A stretch of 64,000 bases of DNA from Paracoccaceae bacterium (GTDB lineage Bacteria > Pseudomonadota > Alphaproteobacteria > Rhodobacterales > Rhodobacteraceae). The notes under the pieces were generated by a model that saw nothing but the letters and a program-made list of their open reading frames with translations, made no database searches and was not told the DNA's origin. Both the position numbers and the translations under genes were made by a program. The DNA lies in the NCBI GenBank assembly GCA_020637675.1, contig JACKKD010000003.1, forward strand, positions 186,001 to 250,000, given 5' to 3'. This document shows positions 34,959-43,901 of this stretch, piece after piece (positions within the stretch are counted from its first letter, which is position 1; each line of letters begins with the position of its first letter).

Positions 34959-35819
34959 ATGATCCGCGCAAAGACACTCGTAACTGCAATGGCGCTCTCT
35001 GCCCTGATGCTCGGGCCGCTTGCACCGATCTCCTTCGAGTTCGGCGTCGCACCCGCCTTTGCGAAAGGCAATGGCAGCGGAAACGGGGGAGGCAACGGCG
35101 GGGGAAAGGGTGGGAACGCCGGCGGCAGGGCCGACAACGGCAAGGCCAAGGCCGGCGGCAAGGCGAAGGGGGCCGGAGACGTGGCCAAGGCTTCAGCCGC
35201 GACTGCGGTGACCACGACGACCGACACCGCATCGATCGTCGAGCCAGTAGAGCCCGCCCCCAATGCGCATGGGAAGATGGCCTCGGAACTGAAGGGTCTG
35301 AACGCCTTCCACGCGAGCGAGACGGCGTTTGCGAACGCCAGCCCGAACAGCCAGGTTGGCCGGATCGCCGTGTACCGCGAGGCAGCGCTGGGGACGATTG
35401 CTGCCGGCGATGCGGCCGAGGAAGCCGCAGCCGCGCTTGAGCAAGCAGCCGCGGCGCTATCCGCAAGCGAACAGGCGCAGGCCGATCTTGACCAGAACTA
35501 CAGCGGCCGGACAACCGCCGAGATCGCCGCTGACATGGCCGCACTCGATCCGGCGGCAGCGGAATACCAGTCGAGCCTCGATGCGCTCAACGCCGAACGT
35601 ACTGCGGCGGAGACCTACGAGGCGGAGCGCGCGGTGCTCGAGACGGAGATCGCCGCGAACGAAGCCGCGGTAACCGCCGCCGAGGGTGCCGTGACCGAGG
35701 CGGAGACCGCGCTCGCGGACGCGGAACTGGCGGAAGGTGACGCCCTGGCGACCGCCGCGAACGGCCGCATGCTCTCGGACCCGGCAATCGACTTCCTGCG
35801 CGAGCAGCTCGGCCTCTGA
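34959..35819 (+). CDS. Exported protein with Gly/Lys-rich linker and Ala-rich helices, unknown function
   Basis: A 286-residue protein. The signal peptide covers about 35 residues (MIRAKTLVTAMALSALMLGP to PAFA-K). Residues 36-70 are a low-complexity stretch of Gly, Asn and Lys. After a Thr/Pro-rich hinge, residues 110-250 are Ala/Glu/Gln-rich with heptad-like patterns, probably coiled coil. No domain is recognised. GGAGG lies eight bases before the ATG at 34959. The protein may span or bind the envelope; this is only inferred from composition. A long hairpin follows the stop. Confidence 0.78.
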   Translation: MIRAKTLVTAMALSALMLGPLAPISFEFGVAPAFAKGNGSGNGGGNGGGKGGNAGGRADNGKAKAGGKAKGAGDVAKASAATAVTTTTDTASIVEPVEPAPNAHGKMASELKGLNAFHASETAFANASPNSQVGRIAVYREAALGTIAAGDAAEEAAAALEQAAAALSASEQAQADLDQNYSGRTTAEIAADMAALDPAAAEYQSSLDALNAERTAAETYEAERAVLETEIAANEAAVTAAEGAVTEAETALADAELAEGDALATAANGRMLSDPAIDFLREQLGL

Positions 35820-35837
35820 TCTCGCGGCGACCGGTCC

Positions 35838-35868
35838 GGAGTCCCGCCGCCGAGGCGGGCGGGGCTCC
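35838..35868 (+). terminator. Possible hairpin terminator between the exported protein and argG
   Basis: An 11-bp stem (35838-35848 with 35858-35868, one G-T pair) closes a nine-base loop. Only TTG follows, so intrinsic termination would be weak. It could also act as a pause or mRNA-stability element. Confidence 0.4.
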
Positions 35869-35931
35869 TTGCTCTCGGGCATATTCTCCGATAATCGCGG
35901 CTCGATCGTCTCTGGCCGACGGAGGTTCCGC

Positions 35932-37158
35932 ATGTCCGCCCCGAAGAAAGTGGTTCTCGCCTATTCTGGCGGCCTCGATACCTCCATCATCCTGAAATGG
36001 CTGCAGACGGAATACGGCTGCGAGGTCGTCACCTTCACCGCCGACCTGGGCCAGGGCGAGGAACTGGAGCCCGCGCGGGCGAAGGCGGTCCTGCTGGGCA
36101 TCAAGCCGGAAAACATCCACATCGTCGACGTCCGCGAGGAGTTCGTGCGCGACTTTGTGTTCCCCATGTTCCGGGCGAACGCGCTCTACGAGGGGCTCTA
36201 CCTCCTCGGCACTTCGATCGCGCGGCCGCTGATCTCCAAGCACCTCGTCGACATCGCCCACCGCCACGGCGCGGACGCCGTGGCCCATGGTGCGACCGGA
36301 AAGGGCAACGATCAGGTACGGTTCGAGCTTTCGGCCGCGGCCCTCGACCCGGCAATACGCGTCATCGCGCCCTGGCGGCTCTGGGACCTGACAAGCCGGA
36401 CGAAGCTTCTGGAGTTCGCCGAGGCGAACCAGATTCCGATCGCCAAGGACAAGCGGGGCGAGGCGCCCTTCTCGGTCGATGCGAACCTTCTGCACACTTC
36501 CTCGGAAGGTCGTGTCCTCGAAGACCCGGCACAGGAGTTCCCGGACTACGTGCTCCAGCGCGTCGTGCCCGTCGAGGAGGCGCCCGACACGCCCGAGATG
36601 GTCGAGATCGCCTTCGAGCGGGGCGATGCCGTGGCCATCGACGGCGTGGCCATGTCGCCCGCGACAATCCTGACGAAACTGAACGAGCTTGGCGCGAAAC
36701 ACGGGATCGGCGTTCTCGACCTCGTCGAGAACCGTTTTGTCGGCATGAAGTCGCGCGGTGTCTATGAGACGCCGGGCGGCACAATCCTGCTGGAGGCCCA
36801 CCGCGGCATCGAGCAGATCACGCTCGACGCCGGCGCGGGGCACCTCAAGGACTCGATCATGCCGCGCTATGCGGAGTTGATCTACAACGGTTTCTGGTTC
36901 AGCCCCGAACGCGAGGCGCTGCAGGCTCTTATCGACAAGACGCAGGAACATGTCACCGGCACGGTGCGCGTGAAGCTCTACAAGGGCCGTGCCGCAACCG
37001 TCGCCCGCTGGTCTAACCACTCGCTCTACAGTGAGAAGCACGTCACCTTCGAGGAGGACGCGGGGGCTTACGACCAGAAGGACGCCGAGGGCTTCATCCG
37101 GCTGAACGCGCTCCGGCTGCGGCTGATCGCGGCGCGGAACGCGCGGGTGACTCGCTGA
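35932..37158 (+). CDS. argG: Argininosuccinate synthase
   Basis: ArgG joins citrulline and aspartate with ATP in arginine synthesis. The 408-residue protein starts MSAPKKVVLAYSGGLDTSI, whose SGGLDTS is the ATP pyrophosphatase P-loop, and contains AHGATGKGNDQVRFEL and YETPGGTILLEAHR. GGAGG lies seven bases before the ATG. With argJ, this is the second arginine gene of the window, 30 kb apart and unlinked. Confidence 0.98.
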   Translation: MSAPKKVVLAYSGGLDTSIILKWLQTEYGCEVVTFTADLGQGEELEPARAKAVLLGIKPENIHIVDVREEFVRDFVFPMFRANALYEGLYLLGTSIARPLISKHLVDIAHRHGADAVAHGATGKGNDQVRFELSAAALDPAIRVIAPWRLWDLTSRTKLLEFAEANQIPIAKDKRGEAPFSVDANLLHTSSEGRVLEDPAQEFPDYVLQRVVPVEEAPDTPEMVEIAFERGDAVAIDGVAMSPATILTKLNELGAKHGIGVLDLVENRFVGMKSRGVYETPGGTILLEAHRGIEQITLDAGAGHLKDSIMPRYAELIYNGFWFSPEREALQALIDKTQEHVTGTVRVKLYKGRAATVARWSNHSLYSEKHVTFEEDAGAYDQKDAEGFIRLNALRLRLIAARNARVTR

Positions 37159-37251
37159 CCTTGCGCCCGCGCCCGAGTGACGCAACGCCACGCTTGCGAG
37201 GGTGCCGTGCCGGTCGCTATGCCGGAACCACATGACGCGAGCGGAGCAACC

Positions 37252-37536
37252 ATGTCTCTTGAAACGATTGCCGCCGGTATCCGCAAGGCGCTCGAAACCC
37301 GGCGTTTCTCCGGCAGCCTCAAGTTCGACTGCGGACCGGCAGGGGTGATCGTGCTGGCCGACGGCACCGCGACGACGGACGACCGTGAGACAGACTGCAC
37401 GCTGACGATCTCCGAAGACAACCTCGGCAAGCTCCTGGCCGGAAAGCTGAACCCGATGACCGGGGTCATGCTCGGCAAGCTCAAGGTCTCCGGCGATCTC
37501 GGCGTGGCGATGGGGCTGGCGAAGCTTCTGTCCTGA
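37252..37536 (+). CDS. SCP2 sterol-binding domain protein
   Basis: A 94-residue protein made of one SCP2 domain, recognised by VIVLADGTATTDDRETDCTL, TISEDNLGKLLAGKLNPMTG and MLGKLKVSGDLGVAMGLAKLL. SCP2 folds bind lipids or other apolar ligands; the function in bacteria is not settled. GGAG lies at a good distance before the ATG at 37252. It is about 90 bp downstream of argG in the same direction and 97 bp upstream of msrA, so a shared transcript is possible but not clear. Confidence 0.9.
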   Translation: MSLETIAAGIRKALETRRFSGSLKFDCGPAGVIVLADGTATTDDRETDCTLTISEDNLGKLLAGKLNPMTGVMLGKLKVSGDLGVAMGLAKLLS

Positions 37537-37632
37537 CGCGCCGCTCCGGATTTGGTTCCCATCACGGCAAGGTGACTTGCCAGAAGCGCCTGGTCTGACG
37601 CCTCTGGGGGCGTCCATCGGGAGGTGCATGAG

Positions 37633-38259
37633 ATGGCGAAGTTGCTGTTGTCCCTGATCCTGTTGCTGGCTGCGCACCCCGCCGCAGCGAGAACCGAGAC
37701 TGCAATCGTCGCCGGCGGCTGTTTCTGGTGCGTCGAAAGCAATTTCGAAAGTCTGCCGGGGGTAAAGGAAGTCGTGTCGGGCTACACGGGCGGCACGGCC
37801 AGCAGTGCGACCTATGACCAGGTTTCGACCGGTAGCACCGGCCATTACGAGGCGGTGAAGATCTTCTTCGATCCCGCCAGGGTCAGCTATCGGAAGATCC
37901 TCGATCTCTTCTTCCGGTCAAGCGATCCGCTCGACGCCGGCGGGCAGTTCTGCGACCGCGGCAAGAGCTACCGCACGGCCATTTTCGTCCAGTCGGCGGC
38001 GCAGCGCGCAGATGCGGTCGCCGCAAAGGCTGACGCCGAAGCCGCCCTTGGCCGGAAGGTCGCGACCGAGATTCGCGATGCCGGCCCCTTCTTCGAGGCC
38101 GAAGCCTACCACCAGGGCTACTACAAGGGCTCCAAGGTTGTTCTGACGCGGCGGGGACCCATGCGTCAGGCGAATGCCTATGCGTTCTACCGCAAGGCCT
38201 GCGGCAGGGATGCGCGGGTCAAGGAGCTCTGGGGTAGCCAGTCCGCCTTCGTGCACTGA
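37633..38259 (+). CDS. msrA: Exported peptide-methionine (S)-S-oxide reductase
   Basis: MsrA repairs oxidised methionine. This 208-residue copy begins MAKLLLSLILLLAAHPAAA, a signal peptide with a cut near AAA-R, so it should act in the periplasm. The catalytic motif GGCFWCVES has the nucleophile Cys30 and a second cysteine Cys33. Conserved later segments are YTGGTASSATYDQVSTGSTG and FEAEAYHQGYY, with further cysteines in QFCDRG and KACGRD that may be resolving residues. GGGAGG lies eight bases before the ATG at 37633; a GTG nine bases upstream is unlikely. No msrB is linked. Confidence 0.93.
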   Translation: MAKLLLSLILLLAAHPAAARTETAIVAGGCFWCVESNFESLPGVKEVVSGYTGGTASSATYDQVSTGSTGHYEAVKIFFDPARVSYRKILDLFFRSSDPLDAGGQFCDRGKSYRTAIFVQSAAQRADAVAAKADAEAALGRKVATEIRDAGPFFEAEAYHQGYYKGSKVVLTRRGPMRQANAYAFYRKACGRDARVKELWGSQSAFVH

Positions 38260-38270
38260 CGCCGGGGTCG

Positions 38271-40529
38271 TCAGAGACCGATCCGGCAGGCGGCAATCAC
38301 CGCCATGTTGAGAATGTCGTTGACCGTGGAGCCGGTCGAGCAGATCTGGACCGGCTTGTCCACACCGGTCAGAATCGGGCCGATCACGGTGGCGCCGGCC
38401 ATTTCCTGCATCAGCTTGACCGAGATCGAGGCGGAATGCCGCGCGGGCACGACAAGGACATTGGCCGGACCGGTCAGACGGCAGAAAGGATAGTGCGCCA
38501 TCTGCTCCATGTTGAGCGCGACATCAACCGTCATCTCGCCCTCGTACTCGAAATCCACGCCCCGGCGGTCGAGCACCTTTGGCGCCTGATGCATCTTCGT
38601 CGCGCGTTCCGACACCGGGTAACCGAAGGTCGAGAACGACAGGAAGGCAACGCGCGGCTCGATCCCGAGGGCGCGCGCCACACCCGCACCGCGCTCGGCG
38701 ATGTCGGCAAGGTCCTCCTCGTCCGGCCACTCGTGGACAAGGGTGTCGCCGATGAAGACGATCCGGCCGCGATGCAGGACGGCGGTGATGCCGACGGCCC
38801 CGTCCTCGGCGCGCGCGTCAAAGACGTGGTTGATGAGGCCGAGGACATGCGCCGATTTCCGCGTCGCCCCGGTGACGAGCCCGTCGCCGTGGCCATGGGC
38901 CAGCATCAGTGCCGAGAAGACATGGCGGTCGCGGGCGGCGAGGCGGTGGACGTCGTGCATGTCGAAGCCCTGCCGTTGCAGCCGGGCATAGAGAAAATCC
39001 TTGTAGGTCTGGAGATGCCGCGTGTTGGCGGCGTTCACCACCTCAAGCTCCTTCACCGCGTCGGCAAGCCCCTCGGCGCCAAGTTTTTCCTTCACATCCG
39101 CCTCACGGCCGACCACGAGCGCCTTGCCGAGGCCGGCGCGCTGATACGCCACCGCCGCCTTCAGCACGCGCGCGTCGTCGCCCTCGGCGAAGATCATCCG
39201 CGCCTGCGCCTGACGGGCACGGGCGTGTATCCCTTGCAGTATCGACGCCGTCGGGTCCATCCGAGACTTCAGATGCAGTTCGTAGGCACTCATGTCGATG
39301 ATCGGCCGCCGGGCGACTCCCGTCTCCATCCCGGCGCGGGCCACTGCGGGCGGGATGACGTAGATGAGGCGCGGGTCGAAGGGCGTCGGGATGATATAGT
39401 CGCGGCCGAACGAAAGCTTCCGGCCGTAGGCCATCGCCACCTCGTCCGGCACATCCTCGCGGGCGAGTTTCGCAAGCGCCTTCGCGCAGGCGATCTTCAT
39501 CTCGTCGTTGATGGCGCGGGCATGGATATCGAGGGCGCCGCGGAAGAGATAGGGAAAGCCGAGAACGTTGTTGACCTGGTTCGGGTAGTCCGACCGGCCC
39601 GTGGCGACGATCGCATCGGGGCGCACGGCCTGCGCCTCCTCAGGCGTGATCTCCGGATCGGGGTTCGCCATGGCGAATATGACGGGATTGGGCGCCATGG
39701 AGGCGACCATGGCGGACGTCACCGCCCCCTTGGCTGAAACGCCAAGGAACACATCGGCCCCTTTCATCGCATCGTCCAGCGTTCGGGCGTCCGTTCGCGC
39801 GGCATGCGCGGACTTCCACTGGTTCATCCCCTCCGTCCGGCCTTGCCAGATCACGCCCTTGGTGTCGCACATGAGGCAGTTGTCGTGCCGCGCGCCCATG
39901 GTCTTGAGAAGCTCAAGGCACGCGATCCCCGCCGCGCCGGCACCGTTCAGGACGATGCGGCAGTCCTCGATCTTCTTGCCGGACAACTCCAGCGCGTTGA
40001 TCAGTCCCGCCGCACAGATCACTGCCGTGCCGTGCTGGTCGTCATGGAACACCGGAATGTCCATGATCTCCTTCAGCCGGCTCTCGATGATGAAACACTC
40101 CGGCGCCTTGATATCCTCGAGGTTGATGCCCCCGAATGTCGGACCCATCAGCCGGACGGCCTGTATGATCTCGTCGGGGTCCTCGGTATCGAGCTCGATG
40201 TCGATGGCGTTCACATCGGCGAAGCGCTTGAAGAGCACCGCCTTGCCTTCCATCACCGGCTTCGAGGCGAGTGCGCCCAGGTTGCCAAGGCCCAGGATCG
40301 CGGTGCCGTTTGAGATGACGGCGACCATGTTGCCCTTGGTGGTGTAGTCATAGGCCGTCTCGGGCGCCTCGGCGATCGCCTCGACGGGCACCGCGACCCC
40401 CGGGGAATAGGCAAGAGACAGGTCGCGCTGCGTTGCCATCGGCTTCGATGCCACCACCTCGTATTTCCCCGGCACGGGATTGAGGTGATAGGCAAGCGCC
40501 TCTTCCGGCGTCACGCGGTTCTTCGACAT
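38271..40529 (-). CDS. maeB: NADP-dependent malic enzyme with phosphotransacetylase-like domain
   Basis: A 752-residue multidomain malic enzyme that decarboxylates malate to pyruvate with NADP. Residues 1-430 are the malic enzyme part (SLAYSPGVAVPVEAI, VFHDDQHGTAVICAAGLINAL, LNGAGAAGIACLELL). The C-terminal 320 residues are phosphotransacetylase-like (IVFIGDTLVHEWPDEED) and probably regulatory, since this fused form is known to bind acetyl-CoA. The ATG at 40529 (MSKNRVTPEEAL) fits the family start. It is divergent from mutS over a 125-bp gap. Confidence 0.96.
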   Translation of the reverse strand: MSKNRVTPEEALAYHLNPVPGKYEVVASKPMATQRDLSLAYSPGVAVPVEAIAEAPETAYDYTTKGNMVAVISNGTAILGLGNLGALASKPVMEGKAVLFKRFADVNAIDIELDTEDPDEIIQAVRLMGPTFGGINLEDIKAPECFIIESRLKEIMDIPVFHDDQHGTAVICAAGLINALELSGKKIEDCRIVLNGAGAAGIACLELLKTMGARHDNCLMCDTKGVIWQGRTEGMNQWKSAHAARTDARTLDDAMKGADVFLGVSAKGAVTSAMVASMAPNPVIFAMANPDPEITPEEAQAVRPDAIVATGRSDYPNQVNNVLGFPYLFRGALDIHARAINDEMKIACAKALAKLAREDVPDEVAMAYGRKLSFGRDYIIPTPFDPRLIYVIPPAVARAGMETGVARRPIIDMSAYELHLKSRMDPTASILQGIHARARQAQARMIFAEGDDARVLKAAVAYQRAGLGKALVVGREADVKEKLGAEGLADAVKELEVVNAANTRHLQTYKDFLYARLQRQGFDMHDVHRLAARDRHVFSALMLAHGHGDGLVTGATRKSAHVLGLINHVFDARAEDGAVGITAVLHRGRIVFIGDTLVHEWPDEEDLADIAERGAGVARALGIEPRVAFLSFSTFGYPVSERATKMHQAPKVLDRRGVDFEYEGEMTVDVALNMEQMAHYPFCRLTGPANVLVVPARHSASISVKLMQEMAGATVIGPILTGVDKPVQICSTGSTVNDILNMAVIAACRIGL

Positions 40530-40654
40530 CTGGCTCAGCTCCTCCTCGGGGCGATGCCGTCTTACCGCCGCGGAATGTGACAATCCACAGGATTTGCGGC
40601 TTTTCCCTCGCCGGGTGCTTTTGTAGGGTCCGGCGGGGCTTGAGGGGGTGATCC

Positions 40655-43297
40655 GTGTCTGTCGACGCCAACGTCACGCCGATGATGGCGCAGTATCTGG
40701 AGATCAAGGGGCGCCACCCGGATGCGCTCCTCTTCTACCGGATGGGCGACTTCTACGAGATGTTCTTCGACGACGCGGCGGCGGCGGCGGCGGCGCTCGA
40801 CATTGCGCTGACGAAACGGGGCCAACATCTGGGCGAAGACATCCCGATGTGCGGCGTCCCGGTCCATGCAGCCGAGGGATATCTGCTGACCCTGATCCGC
40901 AAGGGATTCCGCGTTGCCATCGCCGAGCAGATGGAGGACCCGGCAGAGGCGAAGAAGCGCGGATCGAAGGCGGTCGTCGCGCGCGATGTCGTGCGCCTCG
41001 TCACACCCGGGACGCTCACCGAGGAATCGCTCCTGGAGGCGCGGCGGCACAACTTCCTCGCCAGCTACGCAGAGGTTCGCGGTGACGCGGCACTCGCCTG
41101 GGCCGACATCTCGACGGGCGAGGTGAGGGTGACGACCTGCACGCTATCCCGGCTCGCGCCCGAACTTGCGCGCATTGGCCCCCGCGAGGTCCTGGTGAGC
41201 GAATCGAAAGAGGCGGATCTGGCCGGCACAGTGTCTGAATCCGGTGCGGCGCTGACCCCCATTTCGCGCGCGGCCTTCGATAGCGCCGGGGCGGAAAAAC
41301 GGCTCTGCACGCTCTACGAGGTCGCCTCGCTCGACGCCTTCGGGGCCTTCGACAGGGCGGAACTGTCGGCGCTTGGCGCGATCGTGGAATATCTCGACCT
41401 CACGCAGCGCGGCAAACTGCCCCTCCTGCGGCCGCCGGTGAAGGAACTGCCCGGCGGGTCTGTCCAGATCGATGCGGCGACGCGACGAAACCTGGAGATC
41501 ACGCAGAGCCTGTCTGGCGGGCGCGAGGGTTCGCTTATTGCCGCCATCGACCGCACGGTGACGGCCGCCGGCGCACGGCTCCTGGAACGTCGGCTGTCGG
41601 CGCCGTCCCGCGACCTGAGGGAGGTTCATGCCCGCCTCGACGCGGTGCGGTTCCTGACGGAGGAGGCGCGCCTTACGTCCACGCTGCGCGACGACCTGCG
41701 CCGGGCTCCGGACATGGATCGCGCTCTCTCGCGGCTCGCGCTTGACCGCGGCGGACCCCGCGACCTGGCGGCGATAAGGTCCGGTCTTGCCGAGGCGGGC
41801 CGTATTGCGGGCCATCTCGACGGCGATTTGCCGGCACGGCTTGCCGCCGCCCGGGTCGCGCTTCTCGGTCATGACGACCTTGTCGCCTGTCTCGACGCCG
41901 CCCTCGTTCCCGACCCTCCGCTTCTGGCGCGGGACGGCGGGTTCATCGCCGCAGGCCACAATGCCGAACTCGACGACGTGCGGCAGCTCCGCGACGAGGG
42001 CCGCAGCGTGATTGCACGCATGCAGGCGGAGTATATTGCGGAAACGGGTATCCAGAGTCTCAAGATCAAGCACAACAACGTGCTTGGCTACTTCATCGAG
42101 ACCACCTCGACCCATGCCGAGCGGATGCTCTCCCCGCCGCTCAGCGGCACCTTCATTCACCGACAGACCACCGCGGGCCAGGTGCGTTTCACCACTGTGC
42201 CGCTGTCCGAGATGGAAACCCGGATCCTCAACGCCGGAAACCGGTCGTTGGAAATCGAGAAGCGGCTCTATGACGGCCTGAAAGCGATGGTTCTGGGCGC
42301 CGCAGACACGGTTTCGGGCGCGGCCCGGGCGCTGGCGGAGATCGACCTCGCCGCCGCGCTGGCCGATCTTGCCCGCGGCGAGGATTGGGTCGAGCCGGTC
42401 GTGGACGATAGCTGCGCCTTTGAGGTCGAAGGCGGACGGCACCCGGTCGTGGAACGCGCGCTGAAGCGCGGCGGCGACGCGTTCGTAGCCAACGACTGCC
42501 TGCTGACAACCGGCGACACCCCGGCGATATGGCTTCTGACCGGCCCCAACATGGCGGGGAAGTCCACCTTTCTCAGGCAGAACGCGCTGATTGCGCTCCT
42601 GGCTCAGGCTGGCTCCTTCGTGCCGGCGCGACGGGCCCGGATCGGTCTTGTCAGCCAGATCTTCAGTCGCGTCGGTGCCGCCGATGATCTGGCCCGCGGC
42701 CGATCCACGTTCATGGTCGAGATGGTGGAGACTGCCGCGATCCTGAACCGCGCGGACGACCGTGCGCTTGTGATCCTCGACGAGATCGGCCGCGGCACGG
42801 CAACCTATGACGGTCTCTCCATTGCCTGGGCGACGCTCGAGTACCTGCACGACGTGAACCGCGCCCGCGCGCTCTTCGCCACGCACTATCACGAGATGAC
42901 CTCGCTCGCCCGCAAGCTGCCCGGGGTAGAAAATGCGACCGTCGCCGTCCGAGAGTGGGAAGGCGAGGTGATATTTCTCCACGAAGTGAGGAAGGGTGCG
43001 GCCGACCGCAGCTATGGAGTGCAGGTCGCCCGCCTCGCCGGCCTGCCACTCGCCGTAGTGGAACGGGCGAAGGTGGTGCTTGAGGCGCTGGAGAGGGGCG
43101 AGCGCGAGGGCGGCGCACGCAAGGACACGCTGATCGACGACCTACCGCTTTTCAGCGCCGCGCCTGCGGTTGCACATTCGAAGCCGAATGGCCCCTCGAA
43201 GCTGGAGATGCGGCTTGCCGCACTCCACCCCGACGAGATGACACCCCTTGAGGCGCTTGCCGCCCTTTACGATCTCAAATCAGTCCTTGGAGACTGA
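40655..43297 (+). CDS. mutS: DNA mismatch repair protein MutS
   Basis: MutS recognises base mismatches and small loops. The 880-residue protein has the mismatch-contact motif RMGDFYEMFF (the Phe-x-Glu wedge), the lever and clamp regions, and the ATPase with Walker A GPNMAGKSTFLRQ, Walker B VILDEIGRGTATYDG and ATHYHEM. It starts with GTG at 40655 behind GAGGGG. It ends 52 bp before the convergent grpE stop. Confidence 0.98.
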   Translation: MSVDANVTPMMAQYLEIKGRHPDALLFYRMGDFYEMFFDDAAAAAAALDIALTKRGQHLGEDIPMCGVPVHAAEGYLLTLIRKGFRVAIAEQMEDPAEAKKRGSKAVVARDVVRLVTPGTLTEESLLEARRHNFLASYAEVRGDAALAWADISTGEVRVTTCTLSRLAPELARIGPREVLVSESKEADLAGTVSESGAALTPISRAAFDSAGAEKRLCTLYEVASLDAFGAFDRAELSALGAIVEYLDLTQRGKLPLLRPPVKELPGGSVQIDAATRRNLEITQSLSGGREGSLIAAIDRTVTAAGARLLERRLSAPSRDLREVHARLDAVRFLTEEARLTSTLRDDLRRAPDMDRALSRLALDRGGPRDLAAIRSGLAEAGRIAGHLDGDLPARLAAARVALLGHDDLVACLDAALVPDPPLLARDGGFIAAGHNAELDDVRQLRDEGRSVIARMQAEYIAETGIQSLKIKHNNVLGYFIETTSTHAERMLSPPLSGTFIHRQTTAGQVRFTTVPLSEMETRILNAGNRSLEIEKRLYDGLKAMVLGAADTVSGAARALAEIDLAAALADLARGEDWVEPVVDDSCAFEVEGGRHPVVERALKRGGDAFVANDCLLTTGDTPAIWLLTGPNMAGKSTFLRQNALIALLAQAGSFVPARRARIGLVSQIFSRVGAADDLARGRSTFMVEMVETAAILNRADDRALVILDEIGRGTATYDGLSIAWATLEYLHDVNRARALFATHYHEMTSLARKLPGVENATVAVREWEGEVIFLHEVRKGAADRSYGVQVARLAGLPLAVVERAKVVLEALERGEREGGARKDTLIDDLPLFSAAPAVAHSKPNGPSKLEMRLAALHPDEMTPLEALAALYDLKSVLGD

Positions 43298-43349
43298 TTC
43301 CCGATCCCGCCTGGCAGCAGATTCATCGCCGGAGTTCGCTGGAGCGGGA

Positions 43350-43898
43350 TCACGATTTCGGTGTCGAACTCACGCCGACCTGGGCCGGCCGGAGGAGCCG
43401 TTCGTGCAGCATGAAGCCCTCGGTCATCACCTGGATGATGTCGCCGGCCTTGGTCCCCGGCACCGGCGCCTCGAACATCGCCTGATGGACCTGCGGGTCG
43501 AAGGCGTCACCGATCTGCGGTGCCACCGGCTGCACGCCGTGCTTGCCCAGGACCGCGATGAGTTCCTTCATCGTCAACTCGACACCCTCGATAAGTGCCC
43601 TGGCCGATTCCGGCTGGTCCGCACCCGCGGATTCGAGCGCGCGCCGGAGGTTGTCGTAGACGGGCAGCAGGTCACGGGCCAGCCTTGACCCGCCATATTG
43701 CTCCGCCTCGCGCCGGTCGCGTTCGCCGCGCTTGCGGATATTCTCGGCATCGGCCAGCGCCCGCATGAAGCGGTCGCGCAACTCGTCCCGCTCGGCCCTG
43801 AGCGCCTCGATCTCGTCGGCCAGTATCTCGGCCTCGATCGCCTCATCGCCGATCTGCGCCTGATCCTCGGCGATTTCGTCCTTCTTCATCTCGCTCAT
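43350..43898 (-). CDS. grpE: DnaK nucleotide exchange factor GrpE
   Basis: GrpE releases ADP from DnaK. The 182-residue protein has a long N-terminal coiled coil (EIEALRAERDELRDRFMRALADAENIRKR) and the beta-rich head with LLPVYDNLRRALESA and FDPQVHQAMFEAPVPGTKAGDIIQVMTEGFMLHERLLRPAQVGVS in normal order. It follows hrcA by three bases in the same direction; dnaK and dnaJ are not in the window, as is usual for this hrcA-grpE arrangement in alphaproteobacteria. Confidence 0.97.
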   Translation of the reverse strand: MSEMKKDEIAEDQAQIGDEAIEAEILADEIEALRAERDELRDRFMRALADAENIRKRGERDRREAEQYGGSRLARDLLPVYDNLRRALESAGADQPESARALIEGVELTMKELIAVLGKHGVQPVAPQIGDAFDPQVHQAMFEAPVPGTKAGDIIQVMTEGFMLHERLLRPAQVGVSSTPKS

Positions 43899-43901
43899 GC
43901 T

